Shown in pieces: positions 16,198 to 25,853 of a DNA stretch of 64,000 nucleotides. The position numbers and the translations under genes are program-made. This DNA comes from Streptococcus parasanguinis (GTDB lineage: Bacteria; Bacillota; Bacilli; Lactobacillales; Streptococcaceae), in NCBI RefSeq assembly GCF_901875555.1, contig NZ_CABFMD010000032.1, forward strand, positions 62,001 to 126,000, written 5' to 3'. The notes below the pieces were generated by a model. It saw only the letters and a list, made by a program, of their open reading frames with translations, made no database searches and had not been told where the DNA came from. Each line of letters begins with the position of its first letter. Position 1 is the stretch's first letter.

Positions 16198-17106
16198 ATG
16201 ACTTGGAGAATTGTACATGTTTGTCAGAGTGAAAAGATGCAATTAAAATTGGATAATCTTTTGATTAAGAAGATGGGTGAAGATTATGTTATCCCCTTGA
16301 GTGATATTTCTATCATTGTCGCAGAAGGAGGAGAAACGGTTGTAACCCTAAGATTATTAAGTGCATTAAGTAAGTATAATATTGCCTTAATTGTCTGTGA
16401 TAATGAGCATTTGCCAACAGGTATTTACCATTCACAAAATGGCCATTTTAGAGCCTATAAAAAGTTACAGGAACAATTGTTGTGGACGCAGGAGCAAAAG
16501 GATAAATTATGGCAAATAGTGACCTACTTCAAAATAAATAATCAGCAAGATGTTCTTTCAATGTTTGAGAAGAATATCGATTGCATCCAGTTATTAGCGG
16601 ATTATAAAGATCATATTGAATTTGGGGATAAAACTAATCGTGAGGGTCATGCTGCCAAAGTTTATTTTAATGAATTATTTGGAAAGAAATTCGTTCGTCT
16701 TACCCAACAGGAAACTGATGTTATTAATGCAGGCCTAAATTATGGCTATGCGATTATGAGAGCACAGATGGCGCGTATTATTGCTGGGTATGGGCTAAAT
16801 CCCTTGATCGGAATTTTTCATAAAAACGAATACAATCAATTTAATTTGGTAGACGATTTAATGGAACCTTTTAGGCAGATTATTGATGTTTGGGTTTACC
16901 AAAATCTACGGGATGAAGAATACTTGAAATATGAGTTTCGTTTAGCCTTAACAGACACACTGAATGCAAAAATTCGATACGGAAAAGAAACGTGTTCTGT
17001 AACGGTAGCAATGGATAAATATGTCAAAGGTTTCCTAAAATGTATTTCGGATAAGGATACGAGTAAATTCTACTGTCCGATCGTTTCTAGTGTAGAATGG
17101 AGCTGA
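16198..17106 (+). CDS. cas1: Cas1 integrase
   Basis: 302 aa from ATG 16198 (AGAGGA 8 nt upstream). The open frame extends back to 16039 but would read through the tracrRNA. Type II Cas1 features: MTWRIVHVCQSEKMQLKLDN, the metal-site Glu in TNREGHAAKVYFNELFG, NAGLNYGYAIMRAQMARIIA and the His/Asp in GIFHKNEYNQFNLVDDLMEPF. With Cas2 and Csn2 it inserts new spacers at the leader end. It is 4 nt upstream of cas2. Confidence 0.95.
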   Translation: MTWRIVHVCQSEKMQLKLDNLLIKKMGEDYVIPLSDISIIVAEGGETVVTLRLLSALSKYNIALIVCDNEHLPTGIYHSQNGHFRAYKKLQEQLLWTQEQKDKLWQIVTYFKINNQQDVLSMFEKNIDCIQLLADYKDHIEFGDKTNREGHAAKVYFNELFGKKFVRLTQQETDVINAGLNYGYAIMRAQMARIIAGYGLNPLIGIFHKNEYNQFNLVDDLMEPFRQIIDVWVYQNLRDEEYLKYEFRLALTDTLNAKIRYGKETCSVTVAMDKYVKGFLKCISDKDTSKFYCPIVSSVEWS

Positions 17107-17110
17107 AGAA

Positions 17111-17434
17111 ATGAGGTATGAAGCATTGAGGTTATTGTGTTTTTTTGATCTTCCTATGGATACGAATCAAGAAAAAAGAATCTATCGTAATTTTCGGAAA
17201 GATCTAATTGCTAATGGTTTTGAAATGTTACAGTTTTCAGTTTATTATAGAACGTGTCCAAATCGCAGTTTTGCTAGTAAATTCTATAAAAAATTAAGCC
17301 AGAGTAATTTACCTAGTGGCAATGTCCGTTTACTAGCAGTTACGGAGAAACAGTTTTCTGAAATGGTTTTGATCATTGGTGGAAAAACAAAACAAGAAGA
17401 AGTAGTCAGTGATAATAAGTTGGTAGTTATATGA
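17111..17434 (+). CDS. cas2: Cas2
   Basis: 107 aa with the ferredoxin-like Cas2 fold: ALRLLCFFDLPMDTNQEKRI carrying the conserved Asp, and FEMLQFSVYYRTCPNRSFASK. It forms the structural dimer of the Cas1-Cas2 spacer integration complex. Its stop overlaps the csn2 start by 4 nt (ATGA), indicating coupled translation. Confidence 0.95.
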   Translation: MRYEALRLLCFFDLPMDTNQEKRIYRNFRKDLIANGFEMLQFSVYYRTCPNRSFASKFYKKLSQSNLPSGNVRLLAVTEKQFSEMVLIIGGKTKQEEVVSDNKLVVI

Positions 17435-18474
17435 AAATGAACGTCAGTCATCCATACAAGGATAATATTACATTGAGTTTTGGACAATTTACCCAAGTTG
17501 TTGGCCAAGATCAACAATTAAAGTACTATATTTGGCAAATCCTGTTATGGTATTTTGGAGGAAAAAAATATAGTGAGGAAGACTTAGTCCTATTCGAACA
17601 AAATGAACCCAAAATCTTAATAGACGATACGGTGGTTTCCCGTTCGGAATTCAGGGTGATTCAACTATCGAATATAAATGATCTAATTGAGCAGATGGAG
17701 TATAAAAAAGGAACGATAGCTTATGATTATATAAAGAAAAAGATAGATACGGTGGAGATGATGGAGCAACTTGAAAATATCAATGATCATCTAGATAGGA
17801 TTTCTTTGCTGTTGAATCAGAATTTGAATCTACAACTAGATGGTATTAACTATCATACAGAAGCGAAATATTTTAATGCAGACCAATTGATCCAAAAAAA
17901 TTTTCTGCCCTATTTTGGACAGAACGATAAAAATATATCCTTTGAATTTGTTGACAATAAGACAAAATTTTTATTATTTCTTTCGATGTTGGTATTAGTG
18001 ATTACGGATCAATCTGAAAAGGTATTGCTTGTGCTCCGAAATATGGATGATTATTTATCTTATAAGGAATTCGTTGAGTGCTGTGAACAATTAGAGCAAT
18101 TAACCAATCAATGTAACATGTTATACACTATTTCATTTCCTTCAAATGAAGGATATCTTCATGTCACGAAAGAAGTACTAGAGGAGATTAATATTGTCTC
18201 TGATTACATTGATCATTTTTATTCTTTAGAATTTATGTATGAACGTTTTACTAATCAATATCCAATAAATCAAATACCTAGTAAACAAGAGTTTTTATCA
18301 TCTTTAAGAAAGATTGGACCTTATTTATTTAGTTCTGACATTCTCCATATGAGTTTATCTATTGAGGATCAAGTAGCATTGAGAATATTAAATAATTTGT
18401 ACCAGTATGAAATGAAAATAAAATTCCGTATTGAACCAGTTAACTCAATGTTATTGAAGTATTTAGAAGAATAG
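17431..18474 (+). CDS. csn2: Csn2, long (St) form
   Basis: 347 aa, the long Csn2 variant typical of S. thermophilus CRISPR1-like systems; the short form in SpyCas9-type loci is ~220 aa. It begins MKMNVSHPYKDNITLSFGQF. The protein forms a toroidal tetramer that binds DNA ends during spacer acquisition, and it defines subtype II-A. It is the last cas gene, 3 nt before the leader promoter of the array. Confidence 0.93.
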   Translation: MKMNVSHPYKDNITLSFGQFTQVVGQDQQLKYYIWQILLWYFGGKKYSEEDLVLFEQNEPKILIDDTVVSRSEFRVIQLSNINDLIEQMEYKKGTIAYDYIKKKIDTVEMMEQLENINDHLDRISLLLNQNLNLQLDGINYHTEAKYFNADQLIQKNFLPYFGQNDKNISFEFVDNKTKFLLFLSMLVLVITDQSEKVLLVLRNMDDYLSYKEFVECCEQLEQLTNQCNMLYTISFPSNEGYLHVTKEVLEEINIVSDYIDHFYSLEFMYERFTNQYPINQIPSKQEFLSSLRKIGPYLFSSDILHMSLSIEDQVALRILNNLYQYEMKIKFRIEPVNSMLLKYLEE

Positions 18475-18476
18475 TA

Positions 18477-18543
18477 TTGACGAGTTAGGTTTAAGACTTT
18501 ATAATGGTTTTGAGCTACAAAAACCAAAATTGACGAATTTGAG
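18477..18543 (+). promoter_or_regulatory. CRISPR leader with pre-crRNA promoter
   Basis: TTGACG (18477-18482), 17-nt spacer, TATAAT (18500-18505) predict transcription starting about 30 nt before the first repeat. The last seven bases before repeat 1 are ATTTGAG (18537-18543), the leader-anchoring motif known from type II-A systems of the St CRISPR1 kind, where new spacers are inserted. A partial repeat of ATTGACGA occurs at both ends of the leader. Confidence 0.85.
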
Positions 18544-20688
18544 GTTTTTGTACTCTCAAGATTTAAGTAACTGTACAACAAGCCCCGCAGAAGAACGTAC
18601 ATTGAGCGCGTTTTTGTACTCTCAAGATTTAAGTAACTGTACAACAGATCTGGTTTTGGTAACTTATCCAGAGTGGTTTTTGTACTCTCAAGATTTAAGT
18701 AACTGTACAACTAAAATTTAGAGGAGAATAACATGACTAATGTTTTTGTACTCTCAAGATTTAAGTAACTGTACAACCTTGTGCTGGCTGACCGTCAACA
18801 GGAAAGGTTTTTGTACTCTCAAGATTTAAGTAACTGTACAACTTCTTCACAAGTGACTGATAGCAGTAGCTAGTTTTTGTACTCTCAAGATTTAAGTAAC
18901 TGTACAACCTGGTTTCAAACATGACAATACAGCTAATGGTTTTTGTACTCTCAAGATTTAAGTAACTGTACAACCATGTCCATACCTGTATAGACAGGGT
19001 TGCTGTTTTTGTACTCTCAAGATTTAAGTAACTGTACAACACACCTTTTGTATAGCTCCCATTGCCACTAGTTTTTGTACTCTCAAGATTTAAGTAACTG
19101 TACAACTTTCGCCACTAAATCGGAATTAGGTATTGTGTTTTTGTACTCTCAAGATTTAAGTAACTGTACAACTCGTAGAGTAGATCTGTCTCGACGAATC
19201 CTGTTTTTGTACTCTCAAGATTTAAGTAACTGTACAACATATGATATGCGCGAACTTGCTAAAAGTGCGTTTTTGTACTCTCAAGATTTAAGTAACTGTA
19301 CAACAGATCCGTAAGCCGCCATCATGGCCATGATGTTTTTGTACTCTCAAGATTTAAGTAACTGTACAACTTATCTTATCCCGATGAATGAGAAAGGTGG
19401 TTTTTGTACTCTCAAGATTTAAGTAACTGTACAACATTGTTTGGTTGGTACAGCAAAGCCGTTGTGTTTTTGTACTCTCAAGATTTAAGTAACTGTACAA
19501 CCAAATCCAAATTGACTATCAAAGAGATGTTGTTTTTGTACTCTCAAGATTTAAGTAACTGTACAACCCGATGCTGACAAGTTTGTTACTCATTGGGGTT
19601 TTTGTACTCTCAAGATTTAAGTAACTGTACAACTTAGAAAAGGATGGAAAATAATGTTTATCTGTTTTTGTACTCTCAAGATTTAAGTAACTGTACAACA
19701 AGTTATTGGTCAAGGAATTTTTTGGCAAAGTTTTTGTACTCTCAAGATTTAAGTAACTGTACAACGAGTGCTTCCGTGCATAAGCAAGATCAGCTGTTTT
19801 TGTACTCTCAAGATTTAAGTAACTGTACAACATAAAACTGTATTTTTCTTATTTTTCATATGTTTTTGTACTCTCAAGATTTAAGTAACTGTACAACACA
19901 ACAACTGGATACCGCTATCCAAGGAGTGTTTTTGTACTCTCAAGATTTAAGTAACTGTACAACTCAACACGTAGTCAACATTTTGCTTTACAAGTTTTTG
20001 TACTCTCAAGATTTAAGTAACTGTACAACTGATTCGTAGTAGATCATCTGTTGAATAAGTTTTTGTACTCTCAAGATTTAAGTAACTGTACAACTGACAC
20101 TCGCTTACTTTGACAACGACCTATGTTTTTGTACTCTCAAGATTTAAGTAACTGTACAACGAAACGCTTGAACAATTGGAACCATTGCATGTTTTTGTAC
20201 TCTCAAGATTTAAGTAACTGTACAACAACCAGAGCTTGTGATCGACATTCCAGATCGTTTTTGTACTCTCAAGATTTAAGTAACTGTACAACCAAATAAC
20301 AACCTTGCTGCTGCACGCTACGGTTTTTGTACTCTCAAGATTTAAGTAACTGTACAACAACACTCGTTATGGTACGGCAGCCGAATTGGTTTTTGTACTC
20401 TCAAGATTTAAGTAACTGTACAACTTTGTGTCTCAGAGGATAAGGTTTACAACCGTTTTTGTACTCTCAAGATTTAAGTAACTGTACAACGCGCACTCGT
20501 TTAACAACCAATTGTGGTTCGTTTTTGTACTCTCAAGATTTAAGTAACTGTACAACTGATAGCCTGTACGAGTGAATACTCATAGGGTTTTTGTACTCTC
20601 AAGATTTAAGTAACTGTACAACTTATGGGACTTTTTGATAAATTTGTTAATGGTTTTTGTACTCTCAAGATTTAAGTAACGGTATAAC
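18544..20688 (+). CRISPR. Type II-A CRISPR array, 33 repeats and 32 spacers
   Basis: 36-nt repeat starting GTTTTTGTACTCTCAAG and ending AAGTAACTGTACAAC, the S. thermophilus CRISPR1 repeat. I counted starts from 18544 to 20653: 33 repeats; 29 spacers of 30 nt and three of 29 nt (spacers 4, 13 and 23). The last repeat (20653-20688) has two changes near its 3' end (CTGTACAAC to CGGTATAAC), marking the old, leader-distal end. All spacers look different from each other, and none matches the satellite element or any gene in this window by eye. The array is next to its leader, so it is probably active. Confidence 0.98.
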
Positions 20689-20708
20689 CCAGAGTACACA
20701 GAGCCTAT

Positions 20709-20744
20709 GTTATAGAGCCGTGTTGTTTCGAATGCTCTCAAAAC
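20709..20744 (+). repeat. Decayed SpyCas9/St-CRISPR3-type repeat, copy 1
   Basis: 36 nt starting GTTATAGAGCCGTG and continuing TTGTTTCGAATG. It matches the known St CRISPR3-type repeat (GTTTTAGAGCTGTG...CCAAAAC) at 31 of 36 positions by my count and is unlike the repeat of the array 20 nt upstream. It probably remains from a second type II-A locus. Confidence 0.75.
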
Positions 20745-20779
20745 TTATTTTTTGTATGTTATAAAGGAATATTTTAAAA

Positions 20780-21082
20780 ATGAAGGGATTTTCTATGGAG
20801 AGTGATGTGTTTTTGGATTATTATTTAAAATCACTTAGGTTTTATTTTGGTGATAGGTGTAAGGATATCGGATTTATAAAGTTTTTCAAAGATGAGAATA
20901 ATTGTTTTATTACTATTGAGGATTATGTTTTGGAATCATTTGTAGTATTGTCAAATATTTTGAGTAAGGAGAGGATTGTGTTTTCTTGTGGAATTATTCA
21001 TAGTAAGTGGGGAGTTACTGGAGTAGAAGTATGTATGAATGTATTAGAGTTAGAAAGATTAAATCATTTGTATAAGATATAG
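20780..21082 (+). CDS. Hypothetical protein between two relic CRISPR repeats
   Basis: 100 aa, not recognised. It is AT-rich, with acidic and aromatic residues and no signal peptide or membrane segment. A Cys/His pattern (IVFSCGIIHSKWGVTGVEVC) is too loose for a zinc site. AAAGGAA lies 12 nt upstream of the ATG. It is bracketed by two degenerate repeats of another CRISPR family, so it may have entered a collapsed second array. An anti-CRISPR or immunity role is possible only by position. Confidence 0.55.
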   Translation: MKGFSMESDVFLDYYLKSLRFYFGDRCKDIGFIKFFKDENNCFITIEDYVLESFVVLSNILSKERIVFSCGIIHSKWGVTGVEVCMNVLELERLNHLYKI

Positions 21083-21157
21083 TTTTAAAGAATATTAAAA
21101 AAATAAGGGAAACTGTCTATGTAGGATGTGTGGAGTTGATAGTATCAATGCTTCCTG

Positions 21158-21193
21158 GTTTTAGAGCTGTATTCTTTCGAATGATCCCACAAC
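21158..21193 (+). repeat. Decayed SpyCas9/St-CRISPR3-type repeat, copy 2
   Basis: 36 nt starting GTTTTAGAGCTGTATTC and ending CACAAC, again 31 of 36 identical to the St CRISPR3-type consensus, with changes at different positions from copy 1. It lies 449 nt after copy 1. Confidence 0.75.
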
Positions 21194-21369
21194 GAGAAAA
21201 ACAAAAAATGATGGTCTAGGAGCTCGATACATTGAGCTTCTTTTTCTTTAGAAATTCAAATAATAATTTTACAGACTTTTATGTCATTAATTTATTTTCC
21301 CCCTCCACTTTTCCATTGACGATCCTTTCTTATTTCTCTAAAATAGTAGGTGTGTGAAGGGAGATTAAT

Positions 21370-22338
21370 ATGAAAAAAGGTATTGTGATTATGCTTTCTG
21401 CATTGGTCTTGGCTTCGTGTGGTCGGCCCTATCGGTCGGTTACGCCGAAGACTCCGTCTACCAAGCAGTCTAGCCATGCTGATAAAAAACACTCAGGTAT
21501 GGACTTGAAAGCTATTAAGAACAAGGATTACTCGAGTATCGAGGGGACTTGGATTGACGGCCATGGGAATGAGCTGGTCTTTGATGACAAGGGCTTGGTC
21601 AGCGAGGATGTTGAGCTTGATGCATCGAGCTTTAAGCAAAAGGACCGGATCGCTGAGATGACGGTTAGTGCCAAATCTGGTGTCGGTGGCTTTGGTATCT
21701 TGCTCCTTCCTAAGGGGGAGACTGCTGGTAAGGACGATGCATCGGATAAGTCCAAGGATCGGATCTGGGCGGGTCAGTCACCGGCATATGGCGATGATGA
21801 CAATTTCTACTATCGCAAGAAAGAGCAACCAAAAGATCGGGAGCAGGTAGATAAAAACGATAGCAGTAGTACGACTAAGACAAGCAAGGCCAAAAAATGG
21901 GCTAGCAGTCAAGGATCCGATACCAAGTCTTCGAAAAAATCAGATAAGGATAGCTTCACAGGCTATTCGTCTGAGCAGATTGAAGCTGCGCGTGTATGGG
22001 CTTATGTGATTCAGTCTGTTCCTAAGGAATTGAACATCAACGAAAGTGCTGCTGGTAGCTATATTTACCAAGATGGGATGGGAGTGACCTATCCGAAGAC
22101 GGTCCATCATTTATATGGCTCTTATTCGGCTGAAGGAAATGTGACCTATGCGTCTAACGGTGATGGAACAGTGACCATTTATCCTGTACCGAGCCACTGG
22201 CAACAGTCTGCGGATGAGTTGAACAGCCAAGAATACATGACTCAGTTCACCCAAGGAATCTTGGACCATGCGGAGACGGTAACATTGCCTGATGGGGATC
22301 CTGATATGATTCGGCAGATCCTAGCCGTTCTGCAGTAG
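21370..22338 (+). CDS. Lipoprotein with DUF6287-like domain
   Basis: 322 aa. Lipoprotein signal MKKGIVIMLSALVLASCG with the lipobox LASC, so it is membrane-anchored outside the cell. A short motif IEGTWIDGHGNELVFDDKGLV (residues ~56-76) is of the DUF6287 type found in streptococcal lipoproteins. A low-complexity Lys/Ser/Asp linker (~residues 150-195) leads to a C-terminal domain (SSEQIEAARVWAYVIQ and onward) with a Tyr-rich core. GAAGGGAG precedes the start. The function is unknown. Confidence 0.75.
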   Translation: MKKGIVIMLSALVLASCGRPYRSVTPKTPSTKQSSHADKKHSGMDLKAIKNKDYSSIEGTWIDGHGNELVFDDKGLVSEDVELDASSFKQKDRIAEMTVSAKSGVGGFGILLLPKGETAGKDDASDKSKDRIWAGQSPAYGDDDNFYYRKKEQPKDREQVDKNDSSSTTKTSKAKKWASSQGSDTKSSKKSDKDSFTGYSSEQIEAARVWAYVIQSVPKELNINESAAGSYIYQDGMGVTYPKTVHHLYGSYSAEGNVTYASNGDGTVTIYPVPSHWQQSADELNSQEYMTQFTQGILDHAETVTLPDGDPDMIRQILAVLQ

Positions 22339-22402
22339 AAGTAGGAAATGAGGACTCAGTTTATTGTTTTTTTAAGCTGATCCTGATACAATAGAATCAC
22401 AG

Positions 22403-22429
22403 AAAAAAGACTGGTCTTCCAGCCTTTTT
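22403..22429 (+). terminator. Terminator after the lipoprotein gene
   Basis: Stem of A-rich AAAAGACTGG against CCAGCCTTTTT with one mismatch, loop TCTT, ending in T. Confidence 0.7.
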
Positions 22430-22453
22430 CATTTCCTTATAGAAAGGTCTTTT

Positions 22454-23266
22454 ATGAAACGCAAAACGATTTTGTTTTTTTATTTATTGTTACTGACCAT
22501 TGGGTTGGCTTATGAGACCCAGTCGCTGACGGAAGGTTGGATGTCGGGTAGCCAGTATGGGATTGTGGGACTTTCGACCCTGATCCTCTTGGTCTACGCA
22601 CTTCCGGCTGTCTGGGCATTGTTTCATTTTGCCAAGAAGTGGAAGTTGTCTTGGGTACCGGTCCTCTTTTCGCTTTTAGGTGGAGGCTTTGTGGCTGGTT
22701 GGCTGTCTAGCTTTGCTAATACTTATTTTCATGACATGGTCCAAGCAGTAGCGCCGAATAGCGCCTTTTGGAACCAGTATGAGAGTGCCATTGCGGCGCC
22801 CCTCTTTGAGGAACCCTTTAAGTTGCTTCCGATCTTCTTTGTTCTCTATTTGTTTAGTGTCCGTCGGATCAAGTCGATCTTTCTCTTAGCCATCGCGTCT
22901 GGTCTTGGATTCCAGATTGTGGAGGATTTTGCTTATATTCGTCAGGATCTGCCTGGAGGTTTCTCCTACACGGTGTCAGGGATTCTCGGACGTGTGGCCA
23001 ATGCGCCTATGTCTCACTGGGTCTACACCGGCCTTGTCATGCTCGGTTTCTACTTGATTGTCCAAGCTAGCAGAGGACGCAAGGATCTAGCTCTAGCAGG
23101 CTGGGGCTATTTAGTAGCTGGGTTTGGACTCCATTTTGTTGGAAATTCACCCTTCTCACAAATCGTGACCGAGTTGCCGATTGCGATTCCAGTCTTGAAT
23201 GCTACTGGTCTCTTCCTGATCTACCTAGCTTATCAAACTGTCGAGCGATTAGAACAAGGAAAATAA
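22454..23266 (+). CDS. PrsW-family intramembrane metalloprotease
   Basis: 270 aa with about eight membrane segments. PrsW signature: Glu-Glu in LFEEPFKLLPIFFV, Glu-Asp in FQIVEDFAYI, His in APMSHWVYTG and His in GFGLHFVGNSPF. The family cleaves membrane substrates, for example RsiW in Bacillus. The streptococcal substrate is not known. It stands alone between two terminators. Confidence 0.88.
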   Translation: MKRKTILFFYLLLLTIGLAYETQSLTEGWMSGSQYGIVGLSTLILLVYALPAVWALFHFAKKWKLSWVPVLFSLLGGGFVAGWLSSFANTYFHDMVQAVAPNSAFWNQYESAIAAPLFEEPFKLLPIFFVLYLFSVRRIKSIFLLAIASGLGFQIVEDFAYIRQDLPGGFSYTVSGILGRVANAPMSHWVYTGLVMLGFYLIVQASRGRKDLALAGWGYLVAGFGLHFVGNSPFSQIVTELPIAIPVLNATGLFLIYLAYQTVERLEQGK

Positions 23267-23277
23267 ACTAAAAAAAG

Positions 23278-23307
23278 ATGCGTATGTTTGCACACATACG
23301 CATTTTT
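23278..23307 (+). terminator. Terminator after prsW-like gene
   Basis: 9-bp stem ATGCGTATG / CATACGCAT with an 8-nt loop followed by a T run. Confidence 0.85.
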
Positions 23308-23396
23308 CTTATTTTGGGCACATTGTTTTTCTACTTTTGTATAAACTGGTTGATACGATAGCTGTAAACTAAATTCTATTTTGAAAGAAATATTTG

Positions 23397-23532
23397 AGAC
23401 TTTCTGCCGTGAGAAAAGTGCTTGAAACATTATTGTTTCAAGCACTCGGGAGTTTTGAAACGTTAGATTCAAAACTAAGTCATGGAACTTCTTCGAAGTT
23501 CGCTGACGTCCGTACTTACCTAAGGAAAGTCT
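23397..23532. repeat. 136-bp structured repeat, copy 1
   Basis: Ends in inverted repeats AGACTTTC / GAAAGTCT and contains three hairpins: GTGCTTGAAACA/TGTTTCAAGCAC, GTTTTGAA/TTCAAAAC and GAACTTC/GAAGTTC. A second copy of exactly the same length is at 54883-55018, with compensatory changes in the outer stem and the first hairpin. It occupies the gap between prsW and mnmE. Confidence 0.8.
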
Positions 23533-23559
23533 CTAAGAGTATATGATCTTAAAATAGAT

Positions 23560-24933
23560 TTATTTACCGAGACAGAACTGGCTGAAGAGTTGGGTAATGA
23601 GCTCATCTGGAGCGGCATCCCCTGTGATTTCTCCGAGGATTTCCCAAGTTCGGGTGAGGTCGACTTGAAGCAGGTCTACTGGCATGCCAAGGGCCAAACC
23701 TTCGTTGACAGCTTGCAGGCTTTCAACAGCTTTCTCGATCAGAGAGATGTGGCGGGCATTAGATAGATAAGTAGCGTCTTGCTCAACCAGCCCAGCATTT
23801 TCAAAGAAGAGGGCGTTGATCCGATCTTCGATTTGATCGATATTTTGGTTCTTTAGAACGGAAATCTTGATGTGATCTTCTGGCAGTTGATCGATTTCGA
23901 TCTTCTCTGGGAGATCGACCTTGTTGAGAAGAATAATGCGGTTGCTATCTCGAGAAATTTCAAGTAACTGGCGATCTTGATCGGTCAGAGGCTCGCTAGC
24001 ATTGAGGACCAAGAGGACCAGATCAGCTTCCTTGAGGGCTTTTTTCGAACGTTCGACACCGATTTGCTCGACGATGTCTTCGGTTTCCCGGATCCCAGCC
24101 GTATCGACCAACTTGAGGGGAACCCCGTTAATGTTAACGTATTCTTCGATGACGTCCCGGGTGGTTCCTTCGATATCGGTCACAATGGCTTTTTCCTCTC
24201 GCAGAAGGTTGTTCAGAAGGCTAGACTTGCCGACGTTTGGTCGACCGATGATAGCAGTAGAGATCCCTTCACGCAAGATCTTGCCACGGCGAGCTGTCTT
24301 AAGGAGATTGGTCAGAAGAGCTTGGAACTCAGTAGTTTTCTCACGAATGATCTCAGTGGTAGCTTCCTCGACATCATCGTACTCAGGATAGTCGATGTTG
24401 ACTTCGACTTGAGCCAGAGTATTGAGGATTTCTTGGCGGGTGTTGTTGATCAGTTCAGACAGGGAGCCATCCAACTGTTTGACGGCGATATTCATAGCCT
24501 TGTCGGTCTTGGCGCGGATAATGTCCATGACAGCCTCAGCCTGGGTCAAATCGACCCGACCGTTGAGGAAGGCCCGCTTGGTAAATTCACCAGGTTCGGC
24601 CAAACGGGCTCCTTCACGGATGACCAGCTGCAGAATTTCATTGGTCACCGCGATCCCGCCGTGGGTATTGATCTCGATGATGTCTTCTCGGGTGAAGGTC
24701 TTAGGTGAGCGCATAGCGCCAACCATGACTTCGTCGAGGATCTCATCCTTATCTGGATCAACGATATGACCGTAGTTGAGGGTGTGGCTAGCCACCTCTT
24801 GGAGGTTCTTACCTTTAAAGATCTTTTGTGCAATGGCAAAGCTGTCTGTTCCGCTTAAGCGGACGATCCCGATCGCTCCCTCACCGAGTGGTGTCGAGAT
24901 GGCAGCGATGGTATCAAATTCTTTGGTAATCAT
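23560..24933 (-). CDS. mnmE: tRNA modification GTPase MnmE
   Basis: 457 aa from the [20 protein letters not shown] start at 24933; nine more codons are open upstream without support. N-terminal folate-binding domain, then a G domain with P-loop GRPNVGKSS, switch GTTRD, DTAGIRE and NKVD, and the C-terminal CLGK with the essential Cys. With MnmG it makes the cmnm5 modification at U34 of tRNAs in the cytosol. Single gene on the minus strand. Very close to pneumococcal MnmE. Confidence 0.97.
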   Translation of the reverse strand: MITKEFDTIAAISTPLGEGAIGIVRLSGTDSFAIAQKIFKGKNLQEVASHTLNYGHIVDPDKDEILDEVMVGAMRSPKTFTREDIIEINTHGGIAVTNEILQLVIREGARLAEPGEFTKRAFLNGRVDLTQAEAVMDIIRAKTDKAMNIAVKQLDGSLSELINNTRQEILNTLAQVEVNIDYPEYDDVEEATTEIIREKTTEFQALLTNLLKTARRGKILREGISTAIIGRPNVGKSSLLNNLLREEKAIVTDIEGTTRDVIEEYVNINGVPLKLVDTAGIRETEDIVEQIGVERSKKALKEADLVLLVLNASEPLTDQDRQLLEISRDSNRIILLNKVDLPEKIEIDQLPEDHIKISVLKNQNIDQIEDRINALFFENAGLVEQDATYLSNARHISLIEKAVESLQAVNEGLALGMPVDLLQVDLTRTWEILGEITGDAAPDELITQLFSQFCLGK

Positions 24934-25093
24934 GTCATTTCTCTTTTCCTGTAGATTCATCTCTATTCTATCGTAAAGTCAGCTGTCGGGCAAGGTTTTG
25001 ATTTTGAACGATAAGCTGGAAAGGTTTTCATTTAACTAGTGAAATCTCTTCCAAAATATGCTATACTAGAGGAGTGTAAAAAGGAGGTCAATG

Positions 25094-25765
25094 ATGGTAA
25101 ACCTAAAAGAACAGGTAGGAATCAAGGCGGCTGAGTTTGTCAAAGACGGCATGATTGTCGGTCTCGGTACAGGGTCAACTGCTTATTATTTTGTAGCTGA
25201 ACTAGGTCGTCGCATCAAAGAAGAGGGCTTGAAGATCACAGCTGTCACGACGTCAAGTGTGACCTATGAACAGGCTGAGAGTTTAGGTATTCCGCTCAAG
25301 GCCATCGACGATGTCGAAGTGGTCGATGTGACAGTGGATGGCGCCGATGAAGTGGATCCTCAATTAAACGGGATCAAAGGTGGTGGCGGGGCTCTCCTCA
25401 TGGAAAAAATCGTCGCTACCAATTCAAAAGATTGCATTTGGATCGTGGATGAATCCAAGCAAGTCAAAACTCTTGGGGCCTTCAAACTTCCAGTGGAGGT
25501 TGTGCAGTACGGGGCTGAAAATCTTTTCCGTCACTTTGAGCAAAAAGGTTACCACCCTTCTTTCCGTCTTGCGGATGATCACCGTTTTGTCACTGACCAA
25601 GGAAACTTTATCATTGACTTGGATCTCAAGATGATCAAGGATACAGAAGCTCTGGCAAATGAACTGGATCACACGGTTGGAGTTGTCGAGCATGGTTTAT
25701 TCTTGAACATGATTTCAAAAGTGATTGTAGGGACACCGGATGGTCCTGTCATTATTGAAAAATAA
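25094..25765 (+). CDS. rpiA: Ribose-5-phosphate isomerase A
   Basis: 223 aa from the second of two adjacent ATGs (25094), which has the better spacing to AAGGAGG. Motifs: [35 protein letters not shown] and VVEHGLF. It interconverts ribose-5-P and ribulose-5-P and so receives the product of the next gene, DeoB. A TATACT -10 element lies at 25062-25067. Confidence 0.96.
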   Translation: MVNLKEQVGIKAAEFVKDGMIVGLGTGSTAYYFVAELGRRIKEEGLKITAVTTSSVTYEQAESLGIPLKAIDDVEVVDVTVDGADEVDPQLNGIKGGGGALLMEKIVATNSKDCIWIVDESKQVKTLGAFKLPVEVVQYGAENLFRHFEQKGYHPSFRLADDHRFVTDQGNFIIDLDLKMIKDTEALANELDHTVGVVEHGLFLNMISKVIVGTPDGPVIIEK

Positions 25766-25853
25766 TTTTTTAAAGGAAGGCCAAGTCTCCTAGAGGTTTT
25801 TACGGATAGGGATTCGATATTAGTCTAAATTTTATAAAGGAAAGAGGCAGTTT

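Noticed and set aside
18369..20363. Open frames of 60-114 aa on both strands across the CRISPR array, with a repeated YSYLNLESTKT or YSQDLSNCTT
   Set aside because: They are translations of the CRISPR repeat; the unit is 66 nt, so frames stay open by chance.
18580..20652. Self-targeting spacers against the satellite or other genes of this window
   Set aside because: Comparing the 32 spacers by eye with the window gave no match; a proper search was not possible.
23977..24708. 243-aa plus-strand frame opposite mnmE
   Set aside because: It is antisense to a well-conserved essential gene, with no ribosome-binding site or recognisable domain.
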